In this document: one piece after another, positions 10,843 through 20,930 of the stretch
Layout: every line of letters begins with the position of its first letter
Numbering within the stretch: the first letter of the stretch is position 1
Source of the DNA: Allacma fusca
Taxonomy: Eukaryota; Arthropoda; Collembola; Symphypleona; Sminthuridae
Length of the DNA stretch: 64,000 nucleotides
Assembly (NCBI GenBank): GCA_947179485.1
Contig: CAMXBY010000003.1
Coordinates: forward strand, 16,555 to 80,554
Direction of reading: 5' to 3'
The notes under the pieces: model-generated
Databases searched by the model: none
What the model was told of the DNA's origin: nothing
The model's input: only the letters and a program-made list of their open reading frames with translations
Program-made: the position numbers and the translations under genes

Positions 10843-13548
10843 GTGGCGTCAGCCGCCGCCGGAGGCTATGCCAGATTTTTCTATAAATTGTCTCAAGTTT
10901 CCCAGTGCCACATGTCACCTCACGACATCAGATTTATTAGAGTAGTAGAACTGGATAACCATCCCGAATTCATCATTTGTAATAACCAGAAATATATAGC
11001 TCTATTACTAAGTGAAGCTGCTCTCGTTGAGCTTACCTCTGAGGACCAAATACGTGCACGTGCCAAATATAGTCATCTCTCATCTACAAGAGCACTCTAC
11101 CTTTACAAGTTTTACAAACTGTTTAAGCAAAAGTTGCCTCGATACGTTAACTCTGACATTGAGCCCCAACCAGTTGATAGGAGTGACATAAAAGTTATCC
11201 GCAAAAATCCAAGCAGAATTCCACGCTCAATTAATAGTTCGACTACGACCCTGCCTGAAACCACCGTGGTGACCGTCCCAGACGACATCCTCACCCACGT
11301 ACCATCAAGTGAAGGCGAAACTGACACCGAAGGACCAACACCGGAGCCCACAACACCTCTTGGAGGATTTGCAAGTTTCAACCCCAGTAGGACTTCCACT
11401 CCCGCTGTCTCTTCTGGTCCCGCAGATACAGATTCGATCCTCGTAACTACTCAATCAGTAAGTACAAACTTTAATTTGTCTCACAATCATACTCTCACTG
11501 GCACACCCGTAGCTCCACATCCACAACCCACGTCATCCCGTCTTTTCACGTCCCGAGACCTCCTCGAAGACGTAGCCCAGAAGTTAGTGGACGACATAAA
11601 AACCAAGCAAGAAATCGACTCTTCAGGGACTAGCATCCTCACGTACTCCCATTACCAACAATTGCTGTATGATCTCAAGTTAACCACAGAAGTTACATCT
11701 GACGGTCATTTCCTCAACACCAGAGAAACATTTACAAAAATTGTAGCACGAATCCTCCGCATCTTTACACTTTGGCAGACTAATTCAACTGAATTTGCAC
11801 CCATCATTGAAGAAATCGAGGACATCCAAACTTCATTACTAGCTCAAGAATTTTGTCCAACCGTAACTACTACTCCAGTCACCACAACTACTCCTTCCGT
11901 GTCCACTACTAAGACCCCTACCTTTGTTATCGAAACACACAGCTACACGCCTGTAATCCTCGCCTGGACCACACGACTACAAGCTGACCACAATTCCACT
12001 CAGGACATTGCCCAACTTCTCAGTTACGCATCTTACTTAGGCTTAGTACAGGAATTTAACCTCACATCCAAATATACCCACAACCACTGTCATTTTTCCT
12101 CTCAGCAAGCCTACAAAGAAGGACTCTTTCTTTTAGACCAGGAGTTCATTTCCATTGCTACTCAATCCTACCCGGACATTTTTTCCACTCCCGTCACTAA
12201 TCTAGAAAATCACACCAATAATCATTCTCATACAGCTCCCCAGGACAATACCGCTGTCCTCATTCCTGACATTGACACTACCGCACCATACGACAGTGAC
12301 AATCCTCTACATCATATTAACATAACTCCTCCACCTCTTTCAGATTCAAACTCTGATTCAGGGTCACTCCACTCTGAATCTCTCCATTTCACCACTGCCA
12401 CCAACAGCTCTTCCTCCTCTCGTTCCACCTCTCCTATTCCAACTCCTCCACCTATTCCTCCAATTATTCCTACAAAAAATCCCACCATGGACTACACCAG
12501 ATTTCTTTTCGACAAACCAGCCTATCCTTCTTCCAAAATCTCCTCCGAAGAATTGTCTGAATTCCTCCTACGCTGCGATGACTTCTTTAATACCTTCCAA
12601 ACTGACGACAAGATGAAAAAGTCTTATGTCTACAGAAAACTCTCCGATGCCACAAAAACAGGCAAAGATTTTCTATCCCACTTCTATAATCTCACGTCCA
12701 CTTCGCATCAAACATATGCCCAGTTTCGGGATGCTGTGCTCACCAAAATGCCACGGGATGTGCCCGACAGAAAGAGTAAACTTTTGGACGCGTTATCCAT
12801 GTCACCATATCCACATGAACAGCCAACCAAGTTTGTATTAAGAGTTAAGTCTGCTGCAAGCACAGACTGGTCAACCTTTCCAGAGGCCACTACTGTGAAA
12901 ACATTGTTGGAAAAACTCGACACAACGGTGAAGATTTTCATAACCAGCAAAAATCTGAAAATTAAAACTTTCAATCATCTCTTGGACGCCCTACGCGACT
13001 ATGAATCATGCACAACTCCCCATACAGACCATAATGCTGTTACTCTTGCAACTCCGGTTCTTCCTACATCATTAGAAAAAACCCTGGCCACGCTTCTAGA
13101 GAAAATTGAGAAATTGGAAGCTAAAGAAACTCCCATTATGGCAGTCACTCAACATGCTCAGCCCCAGCGCTCACAGTACAACAACTTTCAACCTGGACTA
13201 GGTTCTAACATTCAACGAACCTACACGTGTTACAAGTGTAACCAAACCGGCCACACAGCACGGTATTGCCCAACTCAACCTACTCAACCTCAAAATCCAG
13301 CTTCTCAATCCCCAGAAATTTGCGGTCGTTGCTCCCGTCCAGGACATCATGCTAACCGTTGCAGACAACCAGTTGCTATACACTACCAACAATTTCCACA
13401 ATATATGCAACGACGACGTGAAGAAAGACAACAGCAACTACAGAACCAGCCTTTAAACTCCAACGGGCAGGCTCCACAAGGCCTGCCCCGACGCCAGCTT
13501 CTGCCTATACAAGCTGCAGACCACCAAAACTCACAAGACAACCACTAA
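10843..13548 (+). CDS. gag: Gag polyprotein with long N-terminal extension
   Basis: This is the structural protein of the LTR element and would form the particle and bind the RNA genome. The open frame is 901 codons, but the first codon at 10843 is GTG. The first in-frame ATG is at 10912, and another at 12487 begins MDYTRFLFDKP, which looks like the start of a conventional Ty3-type capsid region. Residues about 130-545 are rich in Ser, Thr and Pro. The capsid-like helical region follows at about 550-750. Two CX2CX4HX4C zinc knuckles are at about residues 796-809 and 827-840, then a Gln-rich tail. Gag of this group is more often 300-500 residues, so the ~550-residue extension is unusual. The stop at 13546-13548 lies after a -1 frameshift signal leading into pol. 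Confidence 0.9.
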   Translation: MASAAAGGYARFFYKLSQVSQCHMSPHDIRFIRVVELDNHPEFIICNNQKYIALLLSEAALVELTSEDQIRARAKYSHLSSTRALYLYKFYKLFKQKLPRYVNSDIEPQPVDRSDIKVIRKNPSRIPRSINSSTTTLPETTVVTVPDDILTHVPSSEGETDTEGPTPEPTTPLGGFASFNPSRTSTPAVSSGPADTDSILVTTQSVSTNFNLSHNHTLTGTPVAPHPQPTSSRLFTSRDLLEDVAQKLVDDIKTKQEIDSSGTSILTYSHYQQLLYDLKLTTEVTSDGHFLNTRETFTKIVARILRIFTLWQTNSTEFAPIIEEIEDIQTSLLAQEFCPTVTTTPVTTTTPSVSTTKTPTFVIETHSYTPVILAWTTRLQADHNSTQDIAQLLSYASYLGLVQEFNLTSKYTHNHCHFSSQQAYKEGLFLLDQEFISIATQSYPDIFSTPVTNLENHTNNHSHTAPQDNTAVLIPDIDTTAPYDSDNPLHHINITPPPLSDSNSDSGSLHSESLHFTTATNSSSSSRSTSPIPTPPPIPPIIPTKNPTMDYTRFLFDKPAYPSSKISSEELSEFLLRCDDFFNTFQTDDKMKKSYVYRKLSDATKTGKDFLSHFYNLTSTSHQTYAQFRDAVLTKMPRDVPDRKSKLLDALSMSPYPHEQPTKFVLRVKSAASTDWSTFPEATTVKTLLEKLDTTVKIFITSKNLKIKTFNHLLDALRDYESCTTPHTDHNAVTLATPVLPTSLEKTLATLLEKIEKLEAKETPIMAVTQHAQPQRSQYNNFQPGLGSNIQRTYTCYKCNQTGHTARYCPTQPTQPQNPASQSPEICGRCSRPGHHANRCRQPVAIHYQQFPQYMQRRREERQQQLQNQPLNSNGQAPQGLPRRQLLPIQAADHQNSQDNH
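13452..13488 (+). promoter_or_regulatory. -1 ribosomal frameshift signal between gag and pol
   Basis: The heptamer TTTAAAC (13452-13458) lies in the gag frame as T TTA AAC, the X XXY YYZ form. A 6-nt spacer follows, then a perfect 8-bp stem GGGCAGGC/GCCTGCCC with an 8-nt loop (13465-13488). The -1 frame is open from 13422 straight into pol. All parts are read directly from the sequence; use in vivo is inferred. Confidence 0.88.
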
Positions 13549-16500
13549 TAATTCCTTCCATTACTACTCAATGTACTCCTAACATCAGTGTACACTCACT
13601 CTCCTGTTCCCTGAAAATCATTGCAAGTATAAACGGTATGAGCCTCCCGTGTCTTATCGACACAGGAGCAGCTGCTTCGTTGATCCATCCATCATACGTA
13701 CCTCAAGGCACACACATCACCAAGACCAATCTCACACTCATAGATGCCTCAGGAAATCACATGCCCAATACAGGACTCGCCCTTGTAAAAATCAAGATAG
13801 GACACTGTACATTTCTACACCCTTTCATAATTGCTCCTTCCACAGCACTTCGCTGCATCTTGGGAACAGACTTCTTATACTCTAAAGGAGGATTCATTAT
13901 CAACACTGAGCAGAATATCCTATTCAACAAATTCACAGGAAACATCCCGCTGATTCATACTCTCGTACAACACGACAATGCACTTAAGGCACAATGCGAA
14001 ATTCCAGTAGACACCATACAACACTTATCAACCAGAACAAACCTGTCCCATAAATCTCATTCAGACAAAGACCAGGAAACTAACTTCCTGCCCAACCCTT
14101 GCTTCTCATTCTCTACACCACCTGTGACCTCTTTTCCAGTCTCTACGTCTACCCAAACTCTTCCCAGTTTTCAAGACACAGCTTCTCAAACAATTTCTAC
14201 AACTAAAATTCAACCTCAACATAGAGTTAAATATTCCCCACCTCAAGAAAAATATTCTACAACTCCAGGAACTTCTTCTGATGACACGGACGAGATTTAC
14301 AATCATAGCACAACTCATCCACACCGCAAACGTATCTCCACTTACCGTCGAGTTACTCTCAAAACTCCACATACTCCCATATCATCCGTGTCAGCTCAAC
14401 CTTCTAACCCTCAAAAAATGCCACCTATCCCTGTTCTGTGTGTTTCCAACACACACGAGGACACCGTTCTCAGAGTACACGGTACTCAGGTCATTCAACC
14501 CCGGTCCCATGTCACTATACACACTATCCACTCCTGTGAAGAAACTTCACCTCTGTACTTCCAACCTCACCATTCTTTACACACACAATATCACCTTCTT
14601 GCTCCCCACTCAATCCTCAGTCCAGTTTCTAAATTCTTCATTCTGACAAATCCCACTTCCATGACTATTACCGTACCAGATGGTTTAGGCCTAGGAATTT
14701 TAACCCCTTTTGATACACATGATAATTCTATGAACCCCATACATATCAATGCGATCGATACATCCCAGTTGGAAACTGAAGTCGCATCATTTAAAATCAA
14801 TCCGGACCTAAACCCCGATGACCGAATTAAACTCCGTTCATTATTAAGAGAATACAGGAACTCTTTTGCCTTCTACCCCAATGAACTTGGTAAATGTTCC
14901 ACGATTCCATTCCGAGTTGAACTCCAGTCTGGAGGCATAGTAGCTCATAACCCCTGCAAGACCTCCTCTTATCAAGACTCAATTATCGACGCCGAAGTTA
15001 AAAAATTACTCGATAATAATATTATCGAGCCTTCTACTTCACCCTTCTCAAGTCCCGTAATAATAGTATTTAAAAAACCAAATGACCAGGGAGTCCGCAA
15101 GCCCCGCATGGTCATCGATTTCAGATCCCTCAACGCTATTACTAAGGCAATGCATTGGCCGTTACCCTCCATTGATGAGATCCTCCGCCGCTTACAAAAC
15201 CAGCAATATTTCTCCACACTCGACTTAGCCTCCGGGTTTCACCAAATAACTGTTGAGGAAAGCTCACGCGAAAAACTCAGTTTTATCACACGTAATGGAC
15301 AGTATCAAAACAAGGACATGCCATTTGGCACCAAAAACTCCCCCTCACATTTTTGCCGGGTGATAGATGTTATTCTGGCAGATCTCAAATACAATACCGC
15401 TCTAGCATATGTTGATGACATTGTCATTGCTAGTCAAACCATTGACGAGCATATTTCTAAACTCAGGAAAATCTTCATACGCTTCGCCCAGCATAACCTC
15501 AAGTTTGAGCCAACCAAATGTAAATTTGGTTACGAAAAAATAAATCTCCTTGGTTTTACAATTACCGCCTACGGAATTAAACCCTACGATGACAATTTAA
15601 ATGGATTAAGGCAGATGCCCGCCCCAACTAACATCACTACAGTCCAGTCCTTTCTTGGAATGGCTAACTTCTTCCGAAGATTTGTGCCCAATTTTGCACA
15701 TATAGCAGCACCATTACGAGAACTCACAAAAAAGAACACCCCGTTCCTGTGGACTCACGAATGTGATCAAGCATTCCAAGCCCTGAAGAATCTCTTACTA
15801 TGCAAACCAGTCTTAGCACACTATGATCCCCAAAAGGAAACATTTTTATATACAGACGCCTCCTACCAAGGACTTGGTGCCTACATGACACAACTTCACC
15901 CCGATGGTTTGGAACATCCAGTTTTCTTCCTCAGCCGACGTCTAAATAAATATGAAGTTAAGTATCACATTCGCATTTTAGAACTCCTGGCCATAACTTG
16001 GTCTGTAATGAAATTAAAGGAGTATTTACTTGGCATACCATTCACGGTCAAGACAGACCACCATTCCTTGTGTTACATCCTCAAGAGCAAAGATAACCTA
16101 GATTCCAAACTCCAGCGCTTACAATTACTGTTAATGCCCTTTGATATAAAAATAAAATATGTCAAAGGCACAACCCATAAAGTTGCAGACTGCCTCAGCC
16201 GAAATCCTTTCCAAGAGCCCACACACTCCCAGACTGATGAGGACGCCTGCCTATCTGTTCATACCATAGACATTGGTATTCTCCAGACAGAACAAGCAAA
16301 AGATCCAGCACTCTTGGAAATAATTAATAAACTTCCCACAAATTGGAGAGTACGTTCAACGTACGCCCTTTACAATAATATCTTGTATAAACATAACAAA
16401 AAACTTGGAGAAAAATCTCTACTCATGATTCCACAACACATGATACCAGATATTATTAAACGTCATCATAACCCAGTGTCCCACACAGGACATACAAAAG

Positions 16501-18053
16501 CCCTGAGGGAAATACAACATAGTTACTACTGGAAAACGATGAGTAAAGACATCAAAGATTTTATCCAATCTTGTAAATTCTGTCAAGAAAGAAAAACTCC
16601 CCGAGGACACAAACAGCCAGGCGAATTTCAATTCATTCCAATTCCCCTTCGGCCTTTCGAGCGGATCCAGCTCGATGTCCAGGGGCCCTTATCCAACAAA
16701 GAAGGACGTCCACGATATATAATAACTGCGATTTGTTACTTGACCAAATTTCTTGTAGCTGAAGTTGTACCCCCAGCAGATGCGTCCGCTATAGCCAAAT
16801 TCATTTTCAACAAAATCGCTGCCGTCTATTCCCTTCCCGAAATTATACAGTCAGATCAAGGAACTGAATTTCATAATGTGGTCATTAATGGACTTTCACA
16901 ACTATTTGCTTTTAAGATGAACTACTCCACGGCCTTTCACCCCCAAACTCAGGGATTAATTGAGAGATCACATCAGACATTAGGTGATTGCATTGCTATG
17001 TACAGAGCGGAAAATAAGGCCGACTGGCCCCAAGCCATTCCAGCAATTACATTCCATCTCAACAATACTCAGCACAGCTCCCACGGTTTTACACCATTCT
17101 ATGTGCTGCATGGTTTTCATGCACGCACCCCGTTGAGAAATGCATTCCCTACCTTTACTCCAGAAAACCGGAACGTCCAAGACATGACTGTTCTATGGAA
17201 GACTACCCACGAAATTTTAACCCGTCAAAGAGAGAAGTACGCTGAACGCGTAAATAAATCTAAACGCACAGTTAATTACAACATCGGAGATAATGTACTC
17301 CTTCAACATACTTCAGTCCAACCTGGAACGAGTACAAAGTTACTCCCACGATGGAAGGGTCCATTTTCTGTTATTGATCAACCCTCTGACGTTAACTACA
17401 CTATTAGAGGATCCGTTGGTAACACAGTTAAAACCCTCACAGTTCACGTGTCGAGATTGAAACTATTCTATGAACGCCCTAATGTGTTCAACACTAAATC
17501 TCTGCTCAATAGTGAGTATGAGCTTCCAGAGCAGGAACCTTCTACAAATCTACAGGATATTCCTCAAGAACGCACTAAATCTCCAGGCGAACTACCTTCT
17601 CCAGAACCTGACATTATTCCTGAAATTATTTCTGAACAGCCCTCATGTCAGCCTGACATTATTCTTGCTCCAGAATTACCATTAAATGACAACCATGCAT
17701 TCCCATTACGAGATACAGTGCCTCCATTCCCAGTTCAACAACCGACTTCAATTCCACCAGCAATTCAAGAGCAACCTCATAAACCCACCTATAGAGAAGC
17801 ACTGTTGTCTGCACATAAAAATTCCGCTATGGATATTCCTCATTCCTCCTCTATAACAATTCCTAATAAACGGGTTCGCAGAACACAGCAACAATTATTG
17901 GAACAGGAATCTCAGCAAATATTACCCACAGATTTTTATTCCCGAACAGATACAGAATTTAGACGTAGCACAAGAACAAATATCCATGCTATGGATAACC
18001 TATTCAACTTCACAACAGTTTGCCCTACAAATAATCACAGTTCTCAACTGTAA
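13458..18053 (+). CDS. pol: Pol polyprotein: protease, reverse transcriptase, RNase H, integrase
   Basis: This polyprotein would process the Gag-Pol product, copy RNA into DNA and insert it. Counting from the ATG at 13638 (M1), the protease active site LIDTGA is at residues 6-11 with ILGTDF near 74. A Ser/Thr/Pro-rich linker follows. Reverse transcriptase has its YVDD centre near 591 and RNase H has LYTDAS near 737. Integrase has an HHCC zinc site at about 940-985 and a D,D,E core at LDVQG (~1015), SDQGTEF (~1073) and IERSH (~1110), then a GPY/F-like RWKGPF near 1239. A Pro-rich tail ends the protein. The frame is open upstream of 13638 to 13422, and the residues before that ATG look like the first protease strand. 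Translation therefore most likely enters by -1 frameshifting from gag rather than at 13638. All motifs look intact. I cannot assign the clade with confidence. Confidence 0.95.
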   Translation, partial: LQRAGSTRPAPTPASAYTSCRPPKLTRQPLIIPSITTQCTPNISVHSLSCSLKIIASINGMSLPCLIDTGAAASLIHPSYVPQGTHITKTNLTLIDASGNHMPNTGLALVKIKIGHCTFLHPFIIAPSTALRCILGTDFLYSKGGFIINTEQNILFNKFTGNIPLIHTLVQHDNALKAQCEIPVDTIQHLSTRTNLSHKSHSDKDQETNFLPNPCFSFSTPPVTSFPVSTSTQTLPSFQDTASQTISTTKIQPQHRVKYSPPQEKYSTTPGTSSDDTDEIYNHSTTHPHRKRISTYRRVTLKTPHTPISSVSAQPSNPQKMPPIPVLCVSNTHEDTVLRVHGTQVIQPRSHVTIHTIHSCEETSPLYFQPHHSLHTQYHLLAPHSILSPVSKFFILTNPTSMTITVPDGLGLGILTPFDTHDNSMNPIHINAIDTSQLETEVASFKINPDLNPDDRIKLRSLLREYRNSFAFYPNELGKCSTIPFRVELQSGGIVAHNPCKTSSYQDSIIDAEVKKLLDNNIIEPSTSPFSSPVIIVFKKPNDQGVRKPRMVIDFRSLNAITKAMHWPLPSIDEILRRLQNQQYFSTLDLASGFHQITVEESSREKLSFITRNGQYQNKDMPFGTKNSPSHFCRVIDVILADLKYNTALAYVDDIVIASQTIDEHISKLRKIFIRFAQHNLKFEPTKCKFGYEKINLLGFTITAYGIKPYDDNLNGLRQMPAPTNITTVQSFLGMANFFRRFVPNFAHIAAPLRELTKKNTPFLWTHECDQAFQALKNLLLCKPVLAHYDPQKETFLYTDASYQGLGAYMTQLHPDGLEHPVFFLSRRLNKYEVKYHIRILELLAITWSVMKLKEYLLGIPFTVKTDHHSLCYILKSKDNLDSKLQRLQLLLMPFDIKIKYVKGTTHKVADCLSRNPFQEPTHSQTDEDACLSVHTIDIGILQTEQAKDPALLEIINKLPTNWRVRSTYALYNNILYKHNKKLGEKSLLMIPQHMIPDIIKRHHNPVSHTGHTKALREIQHSYYWKTMSKDIKDFIQSCKFCQERKTPRGHKQPGEFQFIPIPLRPFERIQLDVQGPLSNKEGRPRYIITAICYLTKFLVAEVVPPADASAIAKFIFNKIAAVYSLPEIIQSDQGTEFHNVVINGLSQLFAFKMNYSTAFHPQTQGLIERSHQTLGDCIAMYRAENKADWPQAIPAITFHLNNTQHSSHGFTPFYVLHGFHARTPLRNAFPTFTPENRNVQDMTVLWKTTHEILTRQREKYAERVNKSKRTVNYNIGDNVLLQHTSVQPGTSTKLLPRWKGPFSVIDQPSDVNYTIRGSVGNTVKTLTVHVSRLKLFYERPNVFNTKSLLNSEYELPEQEPSTNLQDIPQERTKSPGELPSPEPDIIPEIISEQPSCQPDIILAPELPLNDNHAFPLRDTVPPFPVQQPTSIPPAIQEQPHKPTYREALLSAHKNSAMDIPHSSSITIPNKRVRRTQQQLLEQESQQILPTDFYSRTDTEFRRSTRTNIHAMDNLFNFTTVCPTNNHSSQL

Positions 18054-19809
18054 CAACACGGATATCGGATCCAGCTTCATTTATAAATATATGCTCTATG
18101 CTCAGCAAAATTCATGAACAACCCTTCAAATTACAACAGAGTTTTATTCCACACACAACACATACAACTCCCATTTCGGAGTCGTTTATAAATGAAAAAT
18201 TCAATACAGTACATCATGCTACTACAGGTTCACTGACCTCTTTTGACCTCAAAATTTACAAGTCTTTATTCAAGAAAAATTTTGGCGTGACCCGTATACG
18301 GTCATACACCCCGAGAGTTTCCCCCCAACCCCCCCCTACGTGGAAGGTCACCCCTCCCTCACGGAGTGACCCTTCCCCCTTGCGAATCAGCCCTTCTAAA
18401 GGTATCACATGATGACCTGTCATCTTTAATTAACCAGAAGTACTGTATCAAGAAAAACTACAGAAAATTTCAAAAATAATAATCTGTGCCTTTTCAAAGG
18501 TCACATCCTCGGTCATCTGTTTCCATTCCATGTACAATGAACTTGTCCCACATTATTAAACACTAGCTTGCCATTACCAGGCAAAGGTCCCCGAGTCACT
18601 CTGAGCACTTGGACCGCAATTTAATAAATTGAACCCTCAAGCATCTACTGCTCATAATGTGAACACACAATACATTGCACAATCACTAACTTCATCAACA
18701 GATTCCCTGGATCTACGAATTGCAAGGGCAAGACAACCGCAGACCCGTACTCCTAACAAAAAATCACAAAAAAAGTCAAGAAAGAAAAGAAGAACACTGT
18801 ACGAAGAACAAATAATATTAATTGGAACTTCACAATTTCTTCAATGATGATCTGCACCAGCACACCAACTTCCGTTGTCACCCTGTAACATTATAAACCC
18901 TGCATTATAATTTTATTCTGAGAAAAATACTAATGAGCACATTTCTTTTGAGTTCCAGCAAAATTCTTCACTCACTTTTGCAGACTTCACAACATGACCC
19001 ACATTCACGGATGTTCAGGTCAGCACCCTCTATGATGACAACTCCAACTGCAAGCACACATGGGACGCCATGACATTTGCAAGTCATCTACAATCAAGAA
19101 AAATACAAAAAAAAAATATTATATTTCATTACTAACAATTTTCCCTAGCTTCACAAACACTTTCACATAATTCTCACACATCACACTCTTATATTACACA
19201 ATTAACAATTTTTGTCTTAATTCTATACCTACGTACTATGAGCTGCAGCTCCCAACACATTTTCCTTATTTCAAGAAATTGTAGCTGATCACTACATTTC
19301 ACCACTTCCCATTAGACACCCTGTACACACACAAAATTTCTGTAAACTCTGTTATACACACACTTTAAAGTTCATACTATAAGCTCTTTTCAATTTCAAT
19401 CTCACTAACCCCATAGAAAAATTGTTACTCACCGTATATACGATCTCCATCTTGCGAATCCCCTCTCCAAATTTTACTCAATTCTATCTTAAGAATTCTG
19501 TGGACAGAATTTTCTGCCACTCCAGGAAGTTTATACAAACATTTACGCTAATACTGCACAATTTCGATGTTATTTTTAACGACAAATACAGTTTTATGTA
19601 TATTCTATATGTTAAAATAATATTTGTAAAGCTAAACAGTTTATTCAACTCCAGTGGAAAGAGTTCAAGCCAAGAAAACCAGAGGAAAAAGAAACTACGT
19701 CGTCCCAGTTCAAGATAGAAGCAGACTAAAAATACCAACGGTACAAAAAATCTGTTACAGTTCCTACCATTTTAAACAATGGGGACATTGTTTCCCCTTC
19801 CCCGTAGAA
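18054..19809 (+). other. 3' untranslated region of the LTR element, no env found
   Basis: The stretch is about 1.75 kb between pol and the 3' LTR. The longest open frame is 104 codons at 18098-18412 and has no recognisable domain, signal peptide or membrane segment. C-rich runs occur at about 18310-18375. The palindrome ACAATGGGGACATTGT at 19776-19791 is close to the LTR and could be part of a reverse-transcription signal, but no standard polypurine tract is adjacent. Confidence 0.6.
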
Positions 19810-20356
19810 TGTTAACCGATATCTGGTTTCTTAACACTCAATAAATGTAACGTTAACATTAATGTACATATATGTACTGTTAAGATGTAAAGTTTCCATG
19901 GAAAAAGTGTTAGGTACTTACTTTAACCTAATATTATTGGTCAGAATGAAAACCTTTGTGAATACTGGAGGTGGGCTCTTGTGAGCTCACCTCCGTATAA
20001 AACTTCGTGCCTCCGTAGGTACGAGAGAGGAGAGCAACGTCAGATCTTGAACTAAGCAGAGCAAGGGAACGCGTGTGAGACCAACTAAGTGTATCAGATC
20101 TACGCACTATATATAAATAAAGTATACCGTGAGAACAAACCCTTATAACAACATACGCATCTCATTATCCCTATCTTGAGACACAAGCCCGAAATCCCTC
20201 ACTCCAAAGCAAGTGAATCTCTACCGTCTACATTTTCCCCATCATCTCATCTCTCACACTCAATTCCATTAATATTTCCCTATTTATTTCCATAATCGGC
20301 TCTTCATAACATTTTCCTCCATTACGAACCATTTACTACAATCTATTATGTTAACA
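19810..20356 (+). repeat. 3' long terminal repeat
   Basis: 547 bp, same sequence as 10116-10662 apart from G at 20350. The ends TGTTAAC and GTTAACA are perfect inverted repeats here. CCGT follows at 20357-20360, completing the target duplication. Confidence 0.96.
20116..20121 (+). terminator. LTR polyadenylation hexamer AATAAA
   Basis: AATAAA directly after a TATATATA run in the 3' LTR. Its position ~115 bp after the TATA box fits the end of R. Assigned by spacing only. Confidence 0.55.
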
Positions 20357-20930
20357 CCGTTTATTTAAAGGTTCGCACTTGCATAGTTTAATGGCCTCAC
20401 ACAACGTCCAAAAGGTGGCATGCCAAGCACTACTTATTATTAACGAGCACTGCCTGTCCGTTTATTTAAAGCGCTACTCTTAATATAAGCGCGCAAGATT
20501 TAGGCATACAACAAGTCTATACGACATGGCTTGATTCGTAAGACGTTTGGCTTTTAATTTCTACAATCACACTACCACCTCTTCAAGTAATTTTCCGCGT
20601 GAAGTACAGTGCTTTTACTAGTTCTTTATTATTAAAGGGCACTTTCTGTCCGTTTATTTAAAGTTCCTCGCATGGCCTCACACAACGCCCAAAAGGTGGC
20701 ATGCCAAGCACTCCTTAATATTAACGACTATTGCCTGTCCGTTTATTTAAAGAGCTACTCTTAATATAATCCCGCACGATTTAGGCGTACAACAAGTCTA
20801 CGACAGGGCTTTTGTAAACCGTTTGACTTTAATTTCTACAATCACACTACCACCTCTTCAAGTAATCAACCCTGTGAAGCACAGGGCTTTTACTAGTCAG
20901 TAACTAAAACTGAGTTAAGATCTATTTAAA
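20357..20930 (+). repeat. GTCCGTTTATTTAAAG repeat interrupted by the LTR element
   Basis: The phrase GTCCGTTTATTTAAAG recurs at about 20455, 20650 and 20745, and its broken first copy is split between 10085-10115 and 20357. Units are dimers of ~95-100 bp, with GGTGGCATGCCAAGCACT between. An inverted, more diverged copy is at 63441-63665. The LTR element inserted exactly within one GTCCGT|TTATTT site. Confidence 0.8.

Larger units (their letters stand above)
10116..20356 (+). mobile_element. Full-length Ty3/gypsy LTR retrotransposon
   Basis: The 10,241-bp element has two 547-bp LTRs that begin TGTTAACC and end TTAACA, and it is flanked by the 4-bp duplication CCGT (10112-10115 and 20357-20360). 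The order is LTR, primer-binding site, gag, pol with protease, reverse transcriptase, RNase H and integrase, 1.75 kb without a recognised gene, LTR. Integrase after RNase H is the Ty3/gypsy order. By eye I see a single LTR difference (A at 10656 against G at 20350), and both large ORFs are open, so the insertion looks recent. It landed inside a repeat whose remainder continues at 20357. No purine-rich tract directly abuts the 3' LTR; the nearest G run is at 19781-19784. Confidence 0.97.

Noticed and set aside
13198-13437. Minus-strand open frame within gag
   Set aside because: Antisense shadow of the zinc-knuckle region.
18098-18412. Possible env or accessory gene of the LTR element
   Set aside because: Only 104 codons, with no signal peptide, membrane segment or cleavage site; there is no basis for calling env.
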